Below, in pieces: positions 1 through 8,367 of a DNA stretch of 64,000 nt. Every line of letters starts with the position of its first letter. Positions within the stretch are counted from its first letter, which is position 1. The position numbers were made by a program, and so were the translations under genes. The notes below the pieces were generated by a model. It saw nothing but the letters and a program-made list of their open reading frames with translations. It was not told the origin of the DNA and ran no database searches. The stretch lies in the NCBI GenBank assembly GCA_965613685.1, contig OZ277031.1:496001-560000 (forward strand), written 5' to 3'. This stretch comes from Methylotenera oryzisoli_B (lineage in GTDB: Bacteria > Pseudomonadota > Gammaproteobacteria > Burkholderiales > Methylophilaceae).

Positions 1-116
1 AAAACGTCGGCATGCAGACCCTGGATCAATGCCTGCAGGAGCTGGTAAAACGCAACTTGATTTCAGTGGCTGAGGCTAGGTCCAAAGCCGCTAATAAAGA
101 CACTATCTTTGCTTAA
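1..116 (+). CDS. pilT: PilT, type IV pilus retraction ATPase (3' end only)
   Basis: Only the last 37 codons are in the window, read in frame from base 3 to the TAA at 114-116. The tail reads GMQTLDQCLQELVKRNLIS and then AEARSKAANKDTIF, which matches the C-terminal helix region of PilT (typical ending GMQTLDQ...LV...GLI...AR..A...F). PilT is the hexameric cytoplasmic ATPase that powers pilus retraction. The pilU gene begins 29 bases downstream on the same strand, the standard pilT-pilU order. The start and the catalytic core lie outside the window, so the identity rests on the tail plus context. Confidence 0.8.
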   Translation, partial: NVGMQTLDQCLQELVKRNLISVAEARSKAANKDTIFA

Positions 117-145
117 GTATGGGCATGAAAGCATTTAGGTAAAGC

Positions 146-1282
146 ATGGAAAAAGATCAGGCAGAAAAATTTATACTGGATTTATTGCGCTTAACCATGG
201 CAAAAAATGCCTCGGATTTACTCATCACCAGTGGCTTCCCGCCGGCGATGAAGATCGATGGCAAAGTTACGCCAGTCAGCAATCAAGTTTTGTCTTCCTT
301 GCAAACGCAAGCTATTGCTCGCGCCATGTTGACAGAGCAACAACTGGCTGATTTTGAAGTCAGCCAAGAATGCAATTTTGTCGTCAGCCAGACTGGTTTG
401 TCGCGTTTTAGGGTTAACGCTTTTATGCAGCGTGGTGCGGTTGCATTGGTATTCAGAATGATAGCGACCAGCATTCCTGACTTCGAGGGTCTAGGCCTGC
501 CTGCAGTTGTAAAAGACATCGCTTTGGCCAAGCGCGGTTTAATCTTTTTTGTTGGCGGTTCCGGATCTGGCAAATCCAGTTCATTGGCTGCCATGGTGGG
601 TTACCTCAATGCCAATAGCAGTGGGCACATTTTAAGCATAGAAGACCCGATAGAGTTTTTGCATGCGCATCAACAATGCATAGTGAGCCAACGTGAAGTG
701 GGTGTGGACAGCCATGATTGGCCTAGCGCCTTGAGTAATGCCTTGCGCCAAGCGCCCGATGTCGTGGTCATAGGGGCCATACGAGATAGGCTTAGCATGG
801 AACACGCCTTGGCTTTTGCTGAGACCGGGCATTTATGTATTGCAAGTTTGCACGCCAACAGCACCCATCAAGCCATAGACCGTATCGTGAATTTCTTCCC
901 GCAAGAAAGGCGCAATCAAGTGTTAATGGATTTGTCTTTGCATACCAAAGCCATCGTTGCGCAGCGCTTGATTCCACTCAGTCAAGGTAAAGGACGAGTA
1001 GCAGCGGTGGAAGTGATGCTCAATTCTCCCTTGATAGCCGATTTAATCGCCAAAGGCGACGTGCAGGCCATCAGAGACTGCATGGCGAAAGCCAAGGATT
1101 TTGGCATGCAAACCATGGATCAAGCGCTGTTTAATTTATACACAGACGGCTTAATTACTTACGAGGATGCCTTACTCAACGCCGATTCGGAAAACGATTT
1201 GCGTTTAAAAATCAAATTGGCTTTTGACGCGGCTAAAGCGCAGATGCCGGCGGCGGATTTGGCAAAGTTAAACGTCGTTTAA
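146..1282 (+). CDS. pilU: PilU, PilT-like pilus retraction ATPase with altered Walker B
   Basis: At 378 residues the protein matches PilU length. It has an N-terminal PAS-like domain, then the RecA-type ATPase core: Walker A GGSGSGKSS at residues 137-145, the Asp box IEDPIE near 165-170, the His box TGHLCIASLHANS near 227-239, and the PilU-like segment IVNFFPQERRNQ. PilU is an accessory to PilT in retraction against load. The Walker B region reads PDVVVIGAIRD, where PilT/PilU proteins normally have GE(I/M/V)R; residue 211 is Ala (codon GCC at 776-778), so the conserved catalytic Glu is absent. Everything else looks intact, so this looks like a real protein with reduced or no ATPase activity rather than a decayed gene. 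It lies 29 bp after pilT and converges on the pyr genes with 3 bp between the stop codons. Confidence 0.93.
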   Translation: MEKDQAEKFILDLLRLTMAKNASDLLITSGFPPAMKIDGKVTPVSNQVLSSLQTQAIARAMLTEQQLADFEVSQECNFVVSQTGLSRFRVNAFMQRGAVALVFRMIATSIPDFEGLGLPAVVKDIALAKRGLIFFVGGSGSGKSSSLAAMVGYLNANSSGHILSIEDPIEFLHAHQQCIVSQREVGVDSHDWPSALSNALRQAPDVVVIGAIRDRLSMEHALAFAETGHLCIASLHANSTHQAIDRIVNFFPQERRNQVLMDLSLHTKAIVAQRLIPLSQGKGRVAAVEVMLNSPLIADLIAKGDVQAIRDCMAKAKDFGMQTMDQALFNLYTDGLITYEDALLNADSENDLRLKIKLAFDAAKAQMPAADLAKLNVV

Positions 1283-1285
1283 GGA

Positions 1286-2560
1286 CTAGGCTTGGTAGAC
1301 CAATTGGCCGTTGACTAAGGTGTATTTAACCTTACCTGCCATTTCCAGACCAGTGAACGGGCTGTTCTTGCCTTGACTTTTCAAATTGCCGGCCTCGACT
1401 TTCCAGTATAGCGACGGATCAAATAGGCAAATATCGGCATCGCTATTCAGCGATAATTGGCCCGCAGGGATACCCAATATTTTGGCAGCAGACGCGCTAA
1501 TTAGGCCTAAGGCATGCACTAGGCTGATTTTTTCTTGATTAGCCCATTTTAAGGTCAGTGTTAGCAACAATTCCAATCCGCTGGCGCCAATTTCCGCTTC
1601 TGCAAAGGGCGCCAATTTGCCATCGTCATCCACCGGCGTGTGGTCTGAACAAATGGCATCTATGGTGCCGTCTTTGAGCCCAGCAACAATGGCTGCTTGG
1701 TCACGTTGGCTGCGTAAGGGTGGTTTAAGGTGGCAGTTGCTATCAAAGTAAGCCAGGTCGTGTTCAGTCAGGTGCACGTGGTTGGCGCTGACATCGCAGC
1801 TGATCGACAAGCCTTGTTTTTTCGCCTCCCGTATCATGTTTATCCCTTCAGCAGTGGATAAGCGGCTGATGTGGAGTTTGGCGCCGGTTTCTTTGGCTAT
1901 GCGCAATAGGCCAGCCAATGCCAAAGCCTCGGCCGCGCTAGGGATGCCTTTAAGGCCCAACCGACTGGCCACTTCGCCATCATGCGCGACGCCGTCTTTT
2001 GCCAGAAACGCATCTTCGGCATGCAAAAATAAGGTGTAGCCAAAGGTGGCGGCGTATTCCATCGCTCGCCACAACACTTGCGTGTCGGTAATCGCCATAT
2101 TGGCCTGAGAAAAACCGACGCAGCCTGCTTCACGTAATTCGCCCATTTCAGCCAACACGGCGCCTTGTAATTGCCTGGTTAATGCGCCCAAGGGGTAGAC
2201 GTGCGCTAAATTCAGTTGCTTGGCGCGGTGTTTTAACATTTTTACCAGACCCGGTTCATCTAACACTGGATCGGTATCCGGCGGGCAGGCTAAGCTGGTA
2301 ACGCCGCCGGCAACAGCGGCTTGCAATTCGCTGACTAAAGTGGCCTTGTATTCCTCACCCGGTTCACGCAACCTAGCCGATAAATCCACCAAGCCAGGGC
2401 AGACGATTAGATTGCTGGCATCTATGGTTTGGTTGGCGACAAATCCAGCAGGGGCAGTGCCTAGCGCTAGAATTTTACCTGCGCCTATGTAGACGTCTAA
2501 CTGGCTGTCTAGCTGACTAATTGGGTCGATAACGCGGCCATTTTTTATGTGTATTTTCAT
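1286..2560 (-). CDS. PyrC', dihydroorotase-like partner of aspartate carbamoyltransferase, probably inactive
   Basis: This 424-residue amidohydrolase of the class I dihydroorotase family aligns along its length with the non-catalytic DHOase (PyrC'/PyrX) that forms a dodecamer with PyrB in Pseudomonas and many Betaproteobacteria. The metal-binding HxH after the first strand is missing: PGLVDLSARLREPG places Ser61 and Arg63 where active enzymes have DxHxHLREPG. The later LHAED, LHISR and CSDHTP segments are retained. The start codon overlaps the pyrB stop by 4 bp (ATGA), typical of translational coupling and equal stoichiometry. Its role is therefore probably structural, supporting PyrB assembly, with the catalytic dihydroorotase encoded elsewhere. 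Automated pipelines usually call it dihydroorotase. Confidence 0.88.
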   Translation of the reverse strand: MKIHIKNGRVIDPISQLDSQLDVYIGAGKILALGTAPAGFVANQTIDASNLIVCPGLVDLSARLREPGEEYKATLVSELQAAVAGGVTSLACPPDTDPVLDEPGLVKMLKHRAKQLNLAHVYPLGALTRQLQGAVLAEMGELREAGCVGFSQANMAITDTQVLWRAMEYAATFGYTLFLHAEDAFLAKDGVAHDGEVASRLGLKGIPSAAEALALAGLLRIAKETGAKLHISRLSTAEGINMIREAKKQGLSISCDVSANHVHLTEHDLAYFDSNCHLKPPLRSQRDQAAIVAGLKDGTIDAICSDHTPVDDDGKLAPFAEAEIGASGLELLLTLTLKWANQEKISLVHALGLISASAAKILGIPAGQLSLNSDADICLFDPSLYWKVEAGNLKSQGKNSPFTGLEMAGKVKYTLVNGQLVYQA

Positions 2561-3525
2561 GACTGGGTTCCTGATGGTTGGCCGCCGGCAAGGATGGCCA
2601 TGACGGCCATGCGTATGGCAATACCGTAAGTGACTTGCGGCAGAATCACCGATTGCTGTCCGTCCGCTACGCCCGAATCAATCTCTACACCGCGGTTCAT
2701 GGGGCCGGGGTGCAAGACGATGGCATCGGGTTTGGCTAGGCTAAGTTTTTCTTGGGTGAGGCCGTAGGTTTTAAAGTACTCTTGGGCGCTGGGTAACATG
2801 GCGCCGCTCATGCGCTCATTTTGCAAACGTAACATCATGATGACGTCGACGTCTTTTAATCCGGCACGCATGTCATGGTAAACGTGTACCCCTAGTTTCT
2901 CTACCTCCGCCGGCAGCAAGGTTTTAGGCGCGATCACGCGCACCTCGGGCACGCCTAATGTGGTTAAGGCGTGGATTTCAGAGCGGGCCACGCGAGAATG
3001 CAGGATGTCGCCGACTATGGCCACACGCAGATTATGCAAGTCTGGCTTGTATTTGCGTATGGTAAAGACGTCTAGCAAGCCTTGTGTAGGGTGCGAGTGA
3101 CGGCCGTCACCGGCATTGATGATGTGGATGTGCTCGGGCACGTGTTTGGCGATGAAATGCGCTGCTCCGGACTGCGCGTGTCTAACCACAAACATGTCGG
3201 CATGCATAGCAATCAGGTTGTCCACCGTGTCTAATATGGTTTCACCCTTGGATTGCGAGGAGGTGTTGACATTCAGGCTGATGACATCTGCCGATAAGCG
3301 CTTGGCGGCGATTTCAAAGGTGGTGCGGGTGCGGGTGCTGTTTTCAAAGAAAAGATTGCAGACGGTTTTCCCGCGCAACAAGGGCACTTTTTTTACTTCA
3401 CGTTCGGCCACCCCAACAAAGGATTCCGCCGTGTCTAAAATTTGATTTAATATTTTTTTCGGTAAACCTTCTATGGAGAGGAAGTGGCGAAGTTGACCGT
3501 CAGAATAAAGTTGAGGGTTATGCAT
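2557..3525 (-). CDS. pyrB: Aspartate carbamoyltransferase catalytic subunit
   Basis: The 322-residue protein condenses carbamoyl phosphate and aspartate to N-carbamoyl-aspartate, the committed step of pyrimidine synthesis. The carbamoyl-phosphate loop FFENSTRTRTTFE lies near residues 59-71. The 80s-loop SSQSKGET near 89-96, HPTQGLLD and the C-terminal HPGPMNRGVEI are also present. It overlaps pyrR upstream by 8 bp and pyrC' downstream by 4 bp, so pyrR-pyrB-pyrC' form a tightly coupled operon. No pyrI regulatory subunit is present, as expected for the class A ATCase built from PyrB and a DHOase-like protein. Confidence 0.96.
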   Translation of the reverse strand: MHNPQLYSDGQLRHFLSIEGLPKKILNQILDTAESFVGVAEREVKKVPLLRGKTVCNLFFENSTRTRTTFEIAAKRLSADVISLNVNTSSQSKGETILDTVDNLIAMHADMFVVRHAQSGAAHFIAKHVPEHIHIINAGDGRHSHPTQGLLDVFTIRKYKPDLHNLRVAIVGDILHSRVARSEIHALTTLGVPEVRVIAPKTLLPAEVEKLGVHVYHDMRAGLKDVDVIMMLRLQNERMSGAMLPSAQEYFKTYGLTQEKLSLAKPDAIVLHPGPMNRGVEIDSGVADGQQSVILPQVTYGIAIRMAVMAILAGGQPSGTQS

Positions 3526-4078
3526 GCTTAGAGGCTGCCTGATGGTTAGATGGGGTGAGCGATTTTATGGTGAAGCCTAGCTGGCCGTTGGCCAGTTGTA
3601 TGAGTTGCAAATTTTCCGTGGGCTTGAGGCTTAAGTCCATGGCCGTGATTTGTGGGCTAATCGGCAGCTCGCGGCCGCCACGGTTGACCAATGCAATCAG
3701 CGTAATGCTAGCTGGTCGGCCGTAATCGAATAGTTCGTTCATGGCAGCACGGGTGGTGCGACCAGTGAAAAACACATCGTCGATTAGAATAATGTGCTTG
3801 TTTTCAACCTCAAATGCAATTTGACTGGGCTGGTTGTCTGGCTTGAGGCCGCGCTTAGCGTAATCGTCCCGATAAAAAGACACGTCTAAGGTGCCGTGGT
3901 CAATCGCATGGGTGGCCATGGTTTTGTCTAGCTTGGCCAGCAATCGTTGCATGAGCCAAACTCCGCCACTTTGTATGCCCACCAGTGCGGTGTTTTTTTG
4001 CAGTAAAGGCTGCAGCTTATCTGCGAGTATGTTGATCAGCGCTTCTGCGTCGGGTAGTTGGGATGGGTCTGTGGTCAT
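3518..4078 (-). CDS. pyrR: PyrR-like uracil phosphoribosyltransferase / pyrimidine regulator
   Basis: This is a phosphoribosyltransferase fold of 186 residues from the preferred ATG; a TTG 12 bp further upstream would add four residues. The PRPP-binding motif HIILIDDVFFTGRTTRAAMNE matches PyrR (VILVDDVLYTGRT.RAA). PyrR converts uracil and PRPP to UMP and in Gram-positives binds pyr mRNA. In proteobacteria its regulatory role is less clear. It begins the pyrR-pyrB-pyrC' run and overlaps pyrB by 8 bp, with ruvX ending 36 bp upstream. No anti-terminator leader is visible in that short gap, so an attenuation role cannot be supported from the sequence. Confidence 0.9.
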   Translation of the reverse strand: MTTDPSQLPDAEALINILADKLQPLLQKNTALVGIQSGGVWLMQRLLAKLDKTMATHAIDHGTLDVSFYRDDYAKRGLKPDNQPSQIAFEVENKHIILIDDVFFTGRTTRAAMNELFDYGRPASITLIALVNRGGRELPISPQITAMDLSLKPTENLQLIQLANGQLGFTIKSLTPSNHQAASKHA

Positions 4079-4114
4079 GGCTTTAAGCAATCAAAATGGT
4101 GGCGATATCATAAT

Positions 4115-4534
4115 TCATGTTTGTATACTGTCAAAATAGCTTTGTAATATGGTTTGCGCGGCGACTTGATCCAAGTGGCTTTTTTGTGCGCGTCCTTTTA
4201 GCCCGGCTTGATGGAGTAATTCACTGGCAGCCACCGAGCTGTAACGCTCGTCTATCATCATTACCGGTAGGTTAAAACGGCCATTCAAACGGCGTGCAAA
4301 TTTTGTGCATAACTGCGTGATCGGCGTTTCTTCTCCTGCCAAATTCAAAGGCAAACCCACTAGCAGTAATTTTGGTTGCCATTCGGCCACGAGCGCTTCG
4401 ATACCATTAAAACGCACGCTATTGCTCTCGTTGTCTATGGTGGTCAGCGCTTGTGCTTGCCCTATCAGGTGCTCGCCAACTGCTACGCCTATGCGTTGTT
4501 CACCAAAGTCAAAGCACATGGCGGTGCCACTCAT
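4115..4534 (-). CDS. ruvX: YqgF/RuvX family putative Holliday-junction resolvase (pre-16S nuclease)
   Basis: The RNase H-like YqgF fold is recognisable. CFDFGEQRIGVAVG sits at the N-terminus with the first catalytic Asp, LLLVGLPLNLAGEET lies in the middle, and the strongly conserved IDERYSS lies near the C-terminus, followed by HLDQVAAQTILQSYF. Family members process the 5' end of 16S rRNA in E. coli and have been proposed as resolvases. The chosen ATG at 4534 gives 139 residues, the usual family size; an in-frame start at 4627 would add 31 unconserved residues and overlap yqgE. It sits directly after yqgE, a very common proteobacterial pairing. Confidence 0.9.
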   Translation of the reverse strand: MSGTAMCFDFGEQRIGVAVGEHLIGQAQALTTIDNESNSVRFNGIEALVAEWQPKLLLVGLPLNLAGEETPITQLCTKFARRLNGRFNLPVMMIDERYSSVAASELLHQAGLKGRAQKSHLDQVAAQTILQSYFDSIQT

Positions 4535-4607
4535 GATGGTTTCTTGCTGATAAACGCCTTCGTTATCTATCAGTTGGCCGTGCGCCGGGGCTTGACGAAG
4601 CATGCGC

Positions 4608-5192
4608 TCAGGCATGGCCTGCCACATCAGACAACATGGCTGGGTTGACCCCCAATAAAGCCAGGCTGGCGTTTAGTTTGTCTTCGGCTTTGCATTCAAA
4701 CAAAATTTTATGCAAGGTTTCGCCGTCTTTGGCTTGCACAGAAAGCCATGAGTTTGCGGCAATCTCTTGCTCTAATTGACCGGCGGTCCAGCCCGCGTAG
4801 CCCAAAGCCAGTAACATTTTTTTTGGCCCAGTGCCTATGGCCACCGATTCCAAGATGTCTTTCGACGTGGTTAGGGCGGTATTTTCTGCGATGGATAAGG
4901 TGCTGTCCCATTCGCCACTGTGCTCGTGCAGCACAAAGCCACGCTCAGGTTGAACCGGTCCGCCATACAGGACTGTGTTGTCCGCAAGCTCGCTTTGGGC
5001 TAGCTCGACTTTTATTTTTTCAAATAAAGTGTCGTAGCTGAGGTCGGTGGGGCGATTGATCATGACGCCCATGGCGCCATCTTGATTGTGGGTGCAGATG
5101 AAGGTGACTGACTTAGAAAAAAACGGATCCGTCATGCCTGGCATGGCGATGAGTAAGTGACCGGTGAGGTTGACGTTTTCCAATGTGCTCAT
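4608..5192 (-). CDS. yqgE: YqgE/AlgH family protein (DUF179)
   Basis: The 194-residue protein carries DUF179 hallmarks: LTGHLLIAMPGMTDPFFSKSV at the N-terminus, DGAMGVMINRP near 38-48, VLYGGPVQPERGFVLH near 75-90, and ALGYAGWTAGQLEQEI near 130-145. The biochemical function of the family is unknown; AlgH has been tied to alginate regulation in Pseudomonas. It is the first gene of the apparent yqgE-ruvX-pyrR-pyrB-pyrC' transcription unit, and a TATAAT-like -10 lies just upstream. Identity is secure; function is not. Confidence 0.93.
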   Translation of the reverse strand: MSTLENVNLTGHLLIAMPGMTDPFFSKSVTFICTHNQDGAMGVMINRPTDLSYDTLFEKIKVELAQSELADNTVLYGGPVQPERGFVLHEHSGEWDSTLSIAENTALTTSKDILESVAIGTGPKKMLLALGYAGWTAGQLEQEIAANSWLSVQAKDGETLHKILFECKAEDKLNASLALLGVNPAMLSDVAGHA

Positions 5193-5212
5193 TCTAACAT
5201 AGACGACTGATT

Positions 5213-5218
5213 ATTATA
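5213..5218 (-). promoter_or_regulatory. Putative -10 element for yqgE operon
   Basis: On the minus strand a perfect TATAAT lies about 20 bp before the yqgE start, preceded by a run of seven T residues that could act as an UP-like element. No good -35 hexamer is found 16-18 bp upstream, where the sequence runs into the end of ribBX. This is a half-supported promoter. Confidence 0.4.
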
Positions 5219-5239
5219 GAAAAAAATGCAAGTTAGGTT

Positions 5240-6328
5240 TTATTCCGCCTCTAGGTAGCCGCATACTTCTAGGCCAAAACCGGCCATGCTAGGCATTTTT
5301 CGTGGATTGGCCAGCAATTTCATTTTGCCCACGCCACAATCCAAGAGGATTTGTGAGCCTATGCCGTAGGTGCGTAATTCTTGGTTTATGCGCACCGGCT
5401 GATCGGCACCGACTATGCGCTCTACTATATTTTCACCGCTTTCTTGGTGGTGTAATAACACCATGACGCCGGCTTCGGCTTCGGCTATGACTTGCATGGC
5501 CGCCAAGGTATTCCAACTATGCGAACAGCTAGAGCGATCCAGTAAGTCAAAAATGGACAAGGGTTCGTGCACCCGCACCAGTGTTTCTTGTTTCGGCGAG
5601 GGCCTGCCTTTGATCAGGGCTAAGTGCGTTTCCTTGGCAATTTTATCGTGGTAGGCGATCAGTTGCATGGGGCCGTATGGCGTTTGGATTAATCGCTCTG
5701 CGGTGCGCTCGACTAAGCGCTCGGTTTGCGCGCGGTATTGAATGAGGTCGGCTATGGTGCCAATTTTAAGTTGGTGCTCGGCGGCAAACGCCATTAGGTC
5801 TGGCAAACGTGCCATGCTGCCGTCGTCTTTTAGGATCTCACAAATAACACTGCTAGGCTCTGCGCCAGCCAATTGTGCTAAATCACAACCGGCTTCCGTG
5901 TGCCCGGCCCTAACCAAGACGCCGCCGTCCATGGCGGTTAAGGGGAAAATGTGACCGGGACTAACGATGTCTTTAGGTTTAGCCATTTTAGCTACCGCCG
6001 CTTGCACGGTGCAAGCCCTATCGGCTGCTGATATGCCAGTCGTGACGCCTTCAGCCGCTTCTATGGAAACGGTAAAGTTGGTGCCCATACGGGCGCCATT
6101 TTTTTGCACCATTTTCGTTAGGTGTAATTGTCGGCAACGCGCTTCCGTGAGCGTTAGGCAAATCAGGCCGCGCCCGTATTTCGCCATAAAATTGATGTGC
6201 TCAGCGGTGACGAACTCGGCAGCCAGCACTAAGTCGCCTTCGTTTTCGCGATTTTCGTCATCGACCAACACCACCATGCGGCCGTGTTTGATTTCTGCAA
6301 TAATTTCTTGGGCGCTGCTGATGGTCAC
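5240..6328 (-). CDS. ribB: RibBX: 3,4-dihydroxy-2-butanone-4-phosphate synthase with degenerate GTP cyclohydrolase II domain
   Basis: The N-terminal half is a complete DHBP synthase, with VDDENRENEGDLV carrying the acidic metal/substrate loop, then FMAKYGRGLICL, and HTEAGCDLAQLAG carrying a metal-binding His. It makes the four-carbon precursor of riboflavin from ribulose-5-phosphate. The C-terminal half has the GCH II fold but reads VHEPLSIFDLLDRSSCSHSW where active RibA has the three zinc cysteines (HSECLTGD...RCDCG). It is therefore probably not a cyclohydrolase, as in described RibBX hybrids. The GTG start at 6328, with GGAAAAAG upstream, gives 362 residues beginning MTISSAQEI as in relatives. 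A longer in-frame ORF back to 6427 would overlap ribE. Confidence 0.87.
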   Translation of the reverse strand: MTISSAQEIIAEIKHGRMVVLVDDENRENEGDLVLAAEFVTAEHINFMAKYGRGLICLTLTEARCRQLHLTKMVQKNGARMGTNFTVSIEAAEGVTTGISAADRACTVQAAVAKMAKPKDIVSPGHIFPLTAMDGGVLVRAGHTEAGCDLAQLAGAEPSSVICEILKDDGSMARLPDLMAFAAEHQLKIGTIADLIQYRAQTERLVERTAERLIQTPYGPMQLIAYHDKIAKETHLALIKGRPSPKQETLVRVHEPLSIFDLLDRSSCSHSWNTLAAMQVIAEAEAGVMVLLHHQESGENIVERIVGADQPVRINQELRTYGIGSQILLDCGVGKMKLLANPRKMPSMAGFGLEVCGYLEAE

Positions 6329-6383
6329 TTTGCTTTTTCCAATGGCTTTATTGAGTGCGCAAGTTTGTTGGCTTGTGCATTCA

Positions 6384-6977
6384 TTATTCGTTGGCCCATT
6401 GCGCCATGCGGTCGACGTAACGGGCAATTTGATCGACTTCTAAATTCACTAGGCTGCCCACTGCTAAAAATTGCAAGGTGGTGTTCTCCAGCGTGTGCGG
6501 AATTAAGTTCATGCTAAACACATCCTGCGCTATGCTGTTGATGGTCAGGCTGACGCCATTGACTGCGATGGATCCTTTTGGGGCGATGTACTTGCTCAAG
6601 CCGTGCGGTGCACGGATGTCCAATTTCCAACATTCGCCTAACTGTTCAAAGTTCAGCACAGTTCCCACGCCATCAACATGGCCGCTGACCAAATGCCCGC
6701 CTAATCGGTCGCTTAAGCGCAAGGCTTTTTCTAGGTTGACTGCGTGCGGTTGGTTTAACCCCACCGTCACGGCTAGACTTGCTTGCGAAACGAGCGCTTC
6801 AAAATGGCCCCCACTGACGGTGGTCGCGGTTAGGCATACGCCATTGACGGCAATGCTGTCGCCACTTTTTACGTCTTGCAGACTTAAGTTTGCGCAGGCG
6901 ATGCTAAGTTTTAGGTCTGAGCCTATGGCCTGCACGCTGTCGATTTTTCCTACGCTTTGTATGATGCCGGTGAACAT
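6384..6977 (-). CDS. ribE: Riboflavin synthase alpha chain
   Basis: The 197-residue protein has two lumazine-binding repeats. Each begins with the family motif: MFTGIIQSVGKI at residue 1 and HLVSGHVDGVGTV near residue 95. SGDSIAVNGVCLT and GSIAVNGVSLTIN are the paired substrate-binding segments. It dismutates two 6,7-dimethyl-8-ribityllumazines to riboflavin. ribBX follows on the same strand, so the two make a short riboflavin operon. Its start is 94 bp from the divergent lolC-type gene. No FMN riboswitch fits in the 5' region. Confidence 0.96.
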   Translation of the reverse strand: MFTGIIQSVGKIDSVQAIGSDLKLSIACANLSLQDVKSGDSIAVNGVCLTATTVSGGHFEALVSQASLAVTVGLNQPHAVNLEKALRLSDRLGGHLVSGHVDGVGTVLNFEQLGECWKLDIRAPHGLSKYIAPKGSIAVNGVSLTINSIAQDVFSMNLIPHTLENTTLQFLAVGSLVNLEVDQIARYVDRMAQWANE

Positions 6978-7071
6978 GCGCGAATTTTATCAGACTTAGC
7001 GCCGCTTGGGCTCATTGCTTGCCTACAGAATACTTGATAAGCGCTGGCATAAGCCTGTTAGAATTTCACTT

Positions 7072-8367
7072 ATGTGGCAAAAATTAAAATCTTTAGCAAA
7101 GCCGTTTGGCGGCTTTGAGCTCTTAGTAGGGCTGCGCTATACCCGTGCAAAGCGTAAAAACCATTTCATTTCCTTTATATCTTTAACCAGTATGCTGGGC
7201 ATCGCACTAGGCGTTGCAGCGCTCATCGTTGTGCTGTCGGTGATGAATGGATTTCAGAAGGAATTGCGCAGTCGAATTTTAGGGGTGGCCTCGCATTTGG
7301 AAATCAGTGGCCGCAATAACCAGCTAAACGATTGGCCGGCAGTAATGAATTTTGCAGTCAAGCAAGATCACGTGTTGGCCGCGGCGCCTTATATTATGGC
7401 GCAAGGGATGCTTAGCTACGATCAAGGTGTGCAAGGTGCGCTCATCCGCGGGGTGTTGCCCATCGCTGAAGACAGCGTGGCTGACTTGGGCCGCAACATG
7501 AAAGTGGGGCAGTTGACCGACCTAAAAGCCGGTGAGTTTGGCATTGTTTTAGGCGCAGATTTAGCTTATAACTTAGGCGTGCAAGTCGGCGACAAAGTAT
7601 TGCTGATGGCGCCTCAAGGGCAATTTACGCCTACCGGCTTGGTGCCAAGGCTCAAGCAATTTACCCTAGTTGGTTTGTTTCAGGTGGGCATGTATGAGTA
7701 CGACGCCGGTTTGGCATTGATACACTTAGAGGATGCCGCTAAGTTATACCGCATGGCGGATAGGGTGTCGGGTTTGCGTTTAAAGCTCGATGACTTGTTT
7801 GATGCACCCGAGATTGGGGCGGCGATCAGCGAGCGGCTAAATAACCGATTGGCTGTGAATGATCAGTATTATGTGAGCGACTGGACCATGCAACATGCTA
7901 ATTTCTTTAAAGCCGTGCAGATGGAAAAGCGCGTGATGTTCATTATTCTTACGCTGATAGTCGCCGTTGCGGCTTTTAATATCGTCTCGACCTTGGTCAT
8001 GGCAGTAACGGACAAGCGCGCAGACATTGCCATCATGCGCACCCTAGGCGCCAGTCCTGGCAGCATACTCAGTATATTTATCGTTCAAGGCGCGCTAATT
8101 GGTTTGGTTGGCACCTTGTTGGGCGCCGTGTTTGGCGTAGTAATCGCACTTAATATTAGTAGCATCATTCCGTTTATTGAAAATCTATTCCATGTGCAGT
8201 TTCTATCTAAAGAAGTCTATGCCATCAGCGAGCTGCCTTCTGACTTAATTTGGGCGGATGTCTGGCTTATCGTGTTGATGTCTTTTTCTTTGAGTTTGTT
8301 GGCCACGCTCTACCCAAGTTGGCGTGCCAGCAAGATCAATCCTGCGGAGGCCTTGCGCTATGAGTAA
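7072..8367 (+). CDS. lolC: LolC/LolE-type lipoprotein-releasing permease
   Basis: This inner-membrane subunit of the LolCDE ABC transporter lifts outer-membrane lipoproteins off the inner membrane for LolA. The protein begins FELLVGLRYTRAKRKNHFISFISLTSMLGIALGVAALIVVLSVMNGFQ when the region is read across the first membrane helix. It has a large periplasmic domain (about residues 55-275) and three further membrane helices in the FtsX-like C-terminal domain, which contains ADIAIMRTLGASPGSI. The ATG at 7072 (431 residues) fits the family better than the in-frame start at 7006. The stop overlaps the lolD start. Only one permease gene is present, so it may act as a LolF-like homodimer. Confidence 0.92.
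   Translation: MWQKLKSLAKPFGGFELLVGLRYTRAKRKNHFISFISLTSMLGIALGVAALIVVLSVMNGFQKELRSRILGVASHLEISGRNNQLNDWPAVMNFAVKQDHVLAAAPYIMAQGMLSYDQGVQGALIRGVLPIAEDSVADLGRNMKVGQLTDLKAGEFGIVLGADLAYNLGVQVGDKVLLMAPQGQFTPTGLVPRLKQFTLVGLFQVGMYEYDAGLALIHLEDAAKLYRMADRVSGLRLKLDDLFDAPEIGAAISERLNNRLAVNDQYYVSDWTMQHANFFKAVQMEKRVMFIILTLIVAVAAFNIVSTLVMAVTDKRADIAIMRTLGASPGSILSIFIVQGALIGLVGTLLGAVFGVVIALNISSIIPFIENLFHVQFLSKEVYAISELPSDLIWADVWLIVLMSFSLSLLATLYPSWRASKINPAEALRYE

Noticed and set aside
4628..5041. Opposite-strand ORFs over yqgE
   Set aside because: They are shadows of the yqgE frame with no start-site signal or recognised motif.
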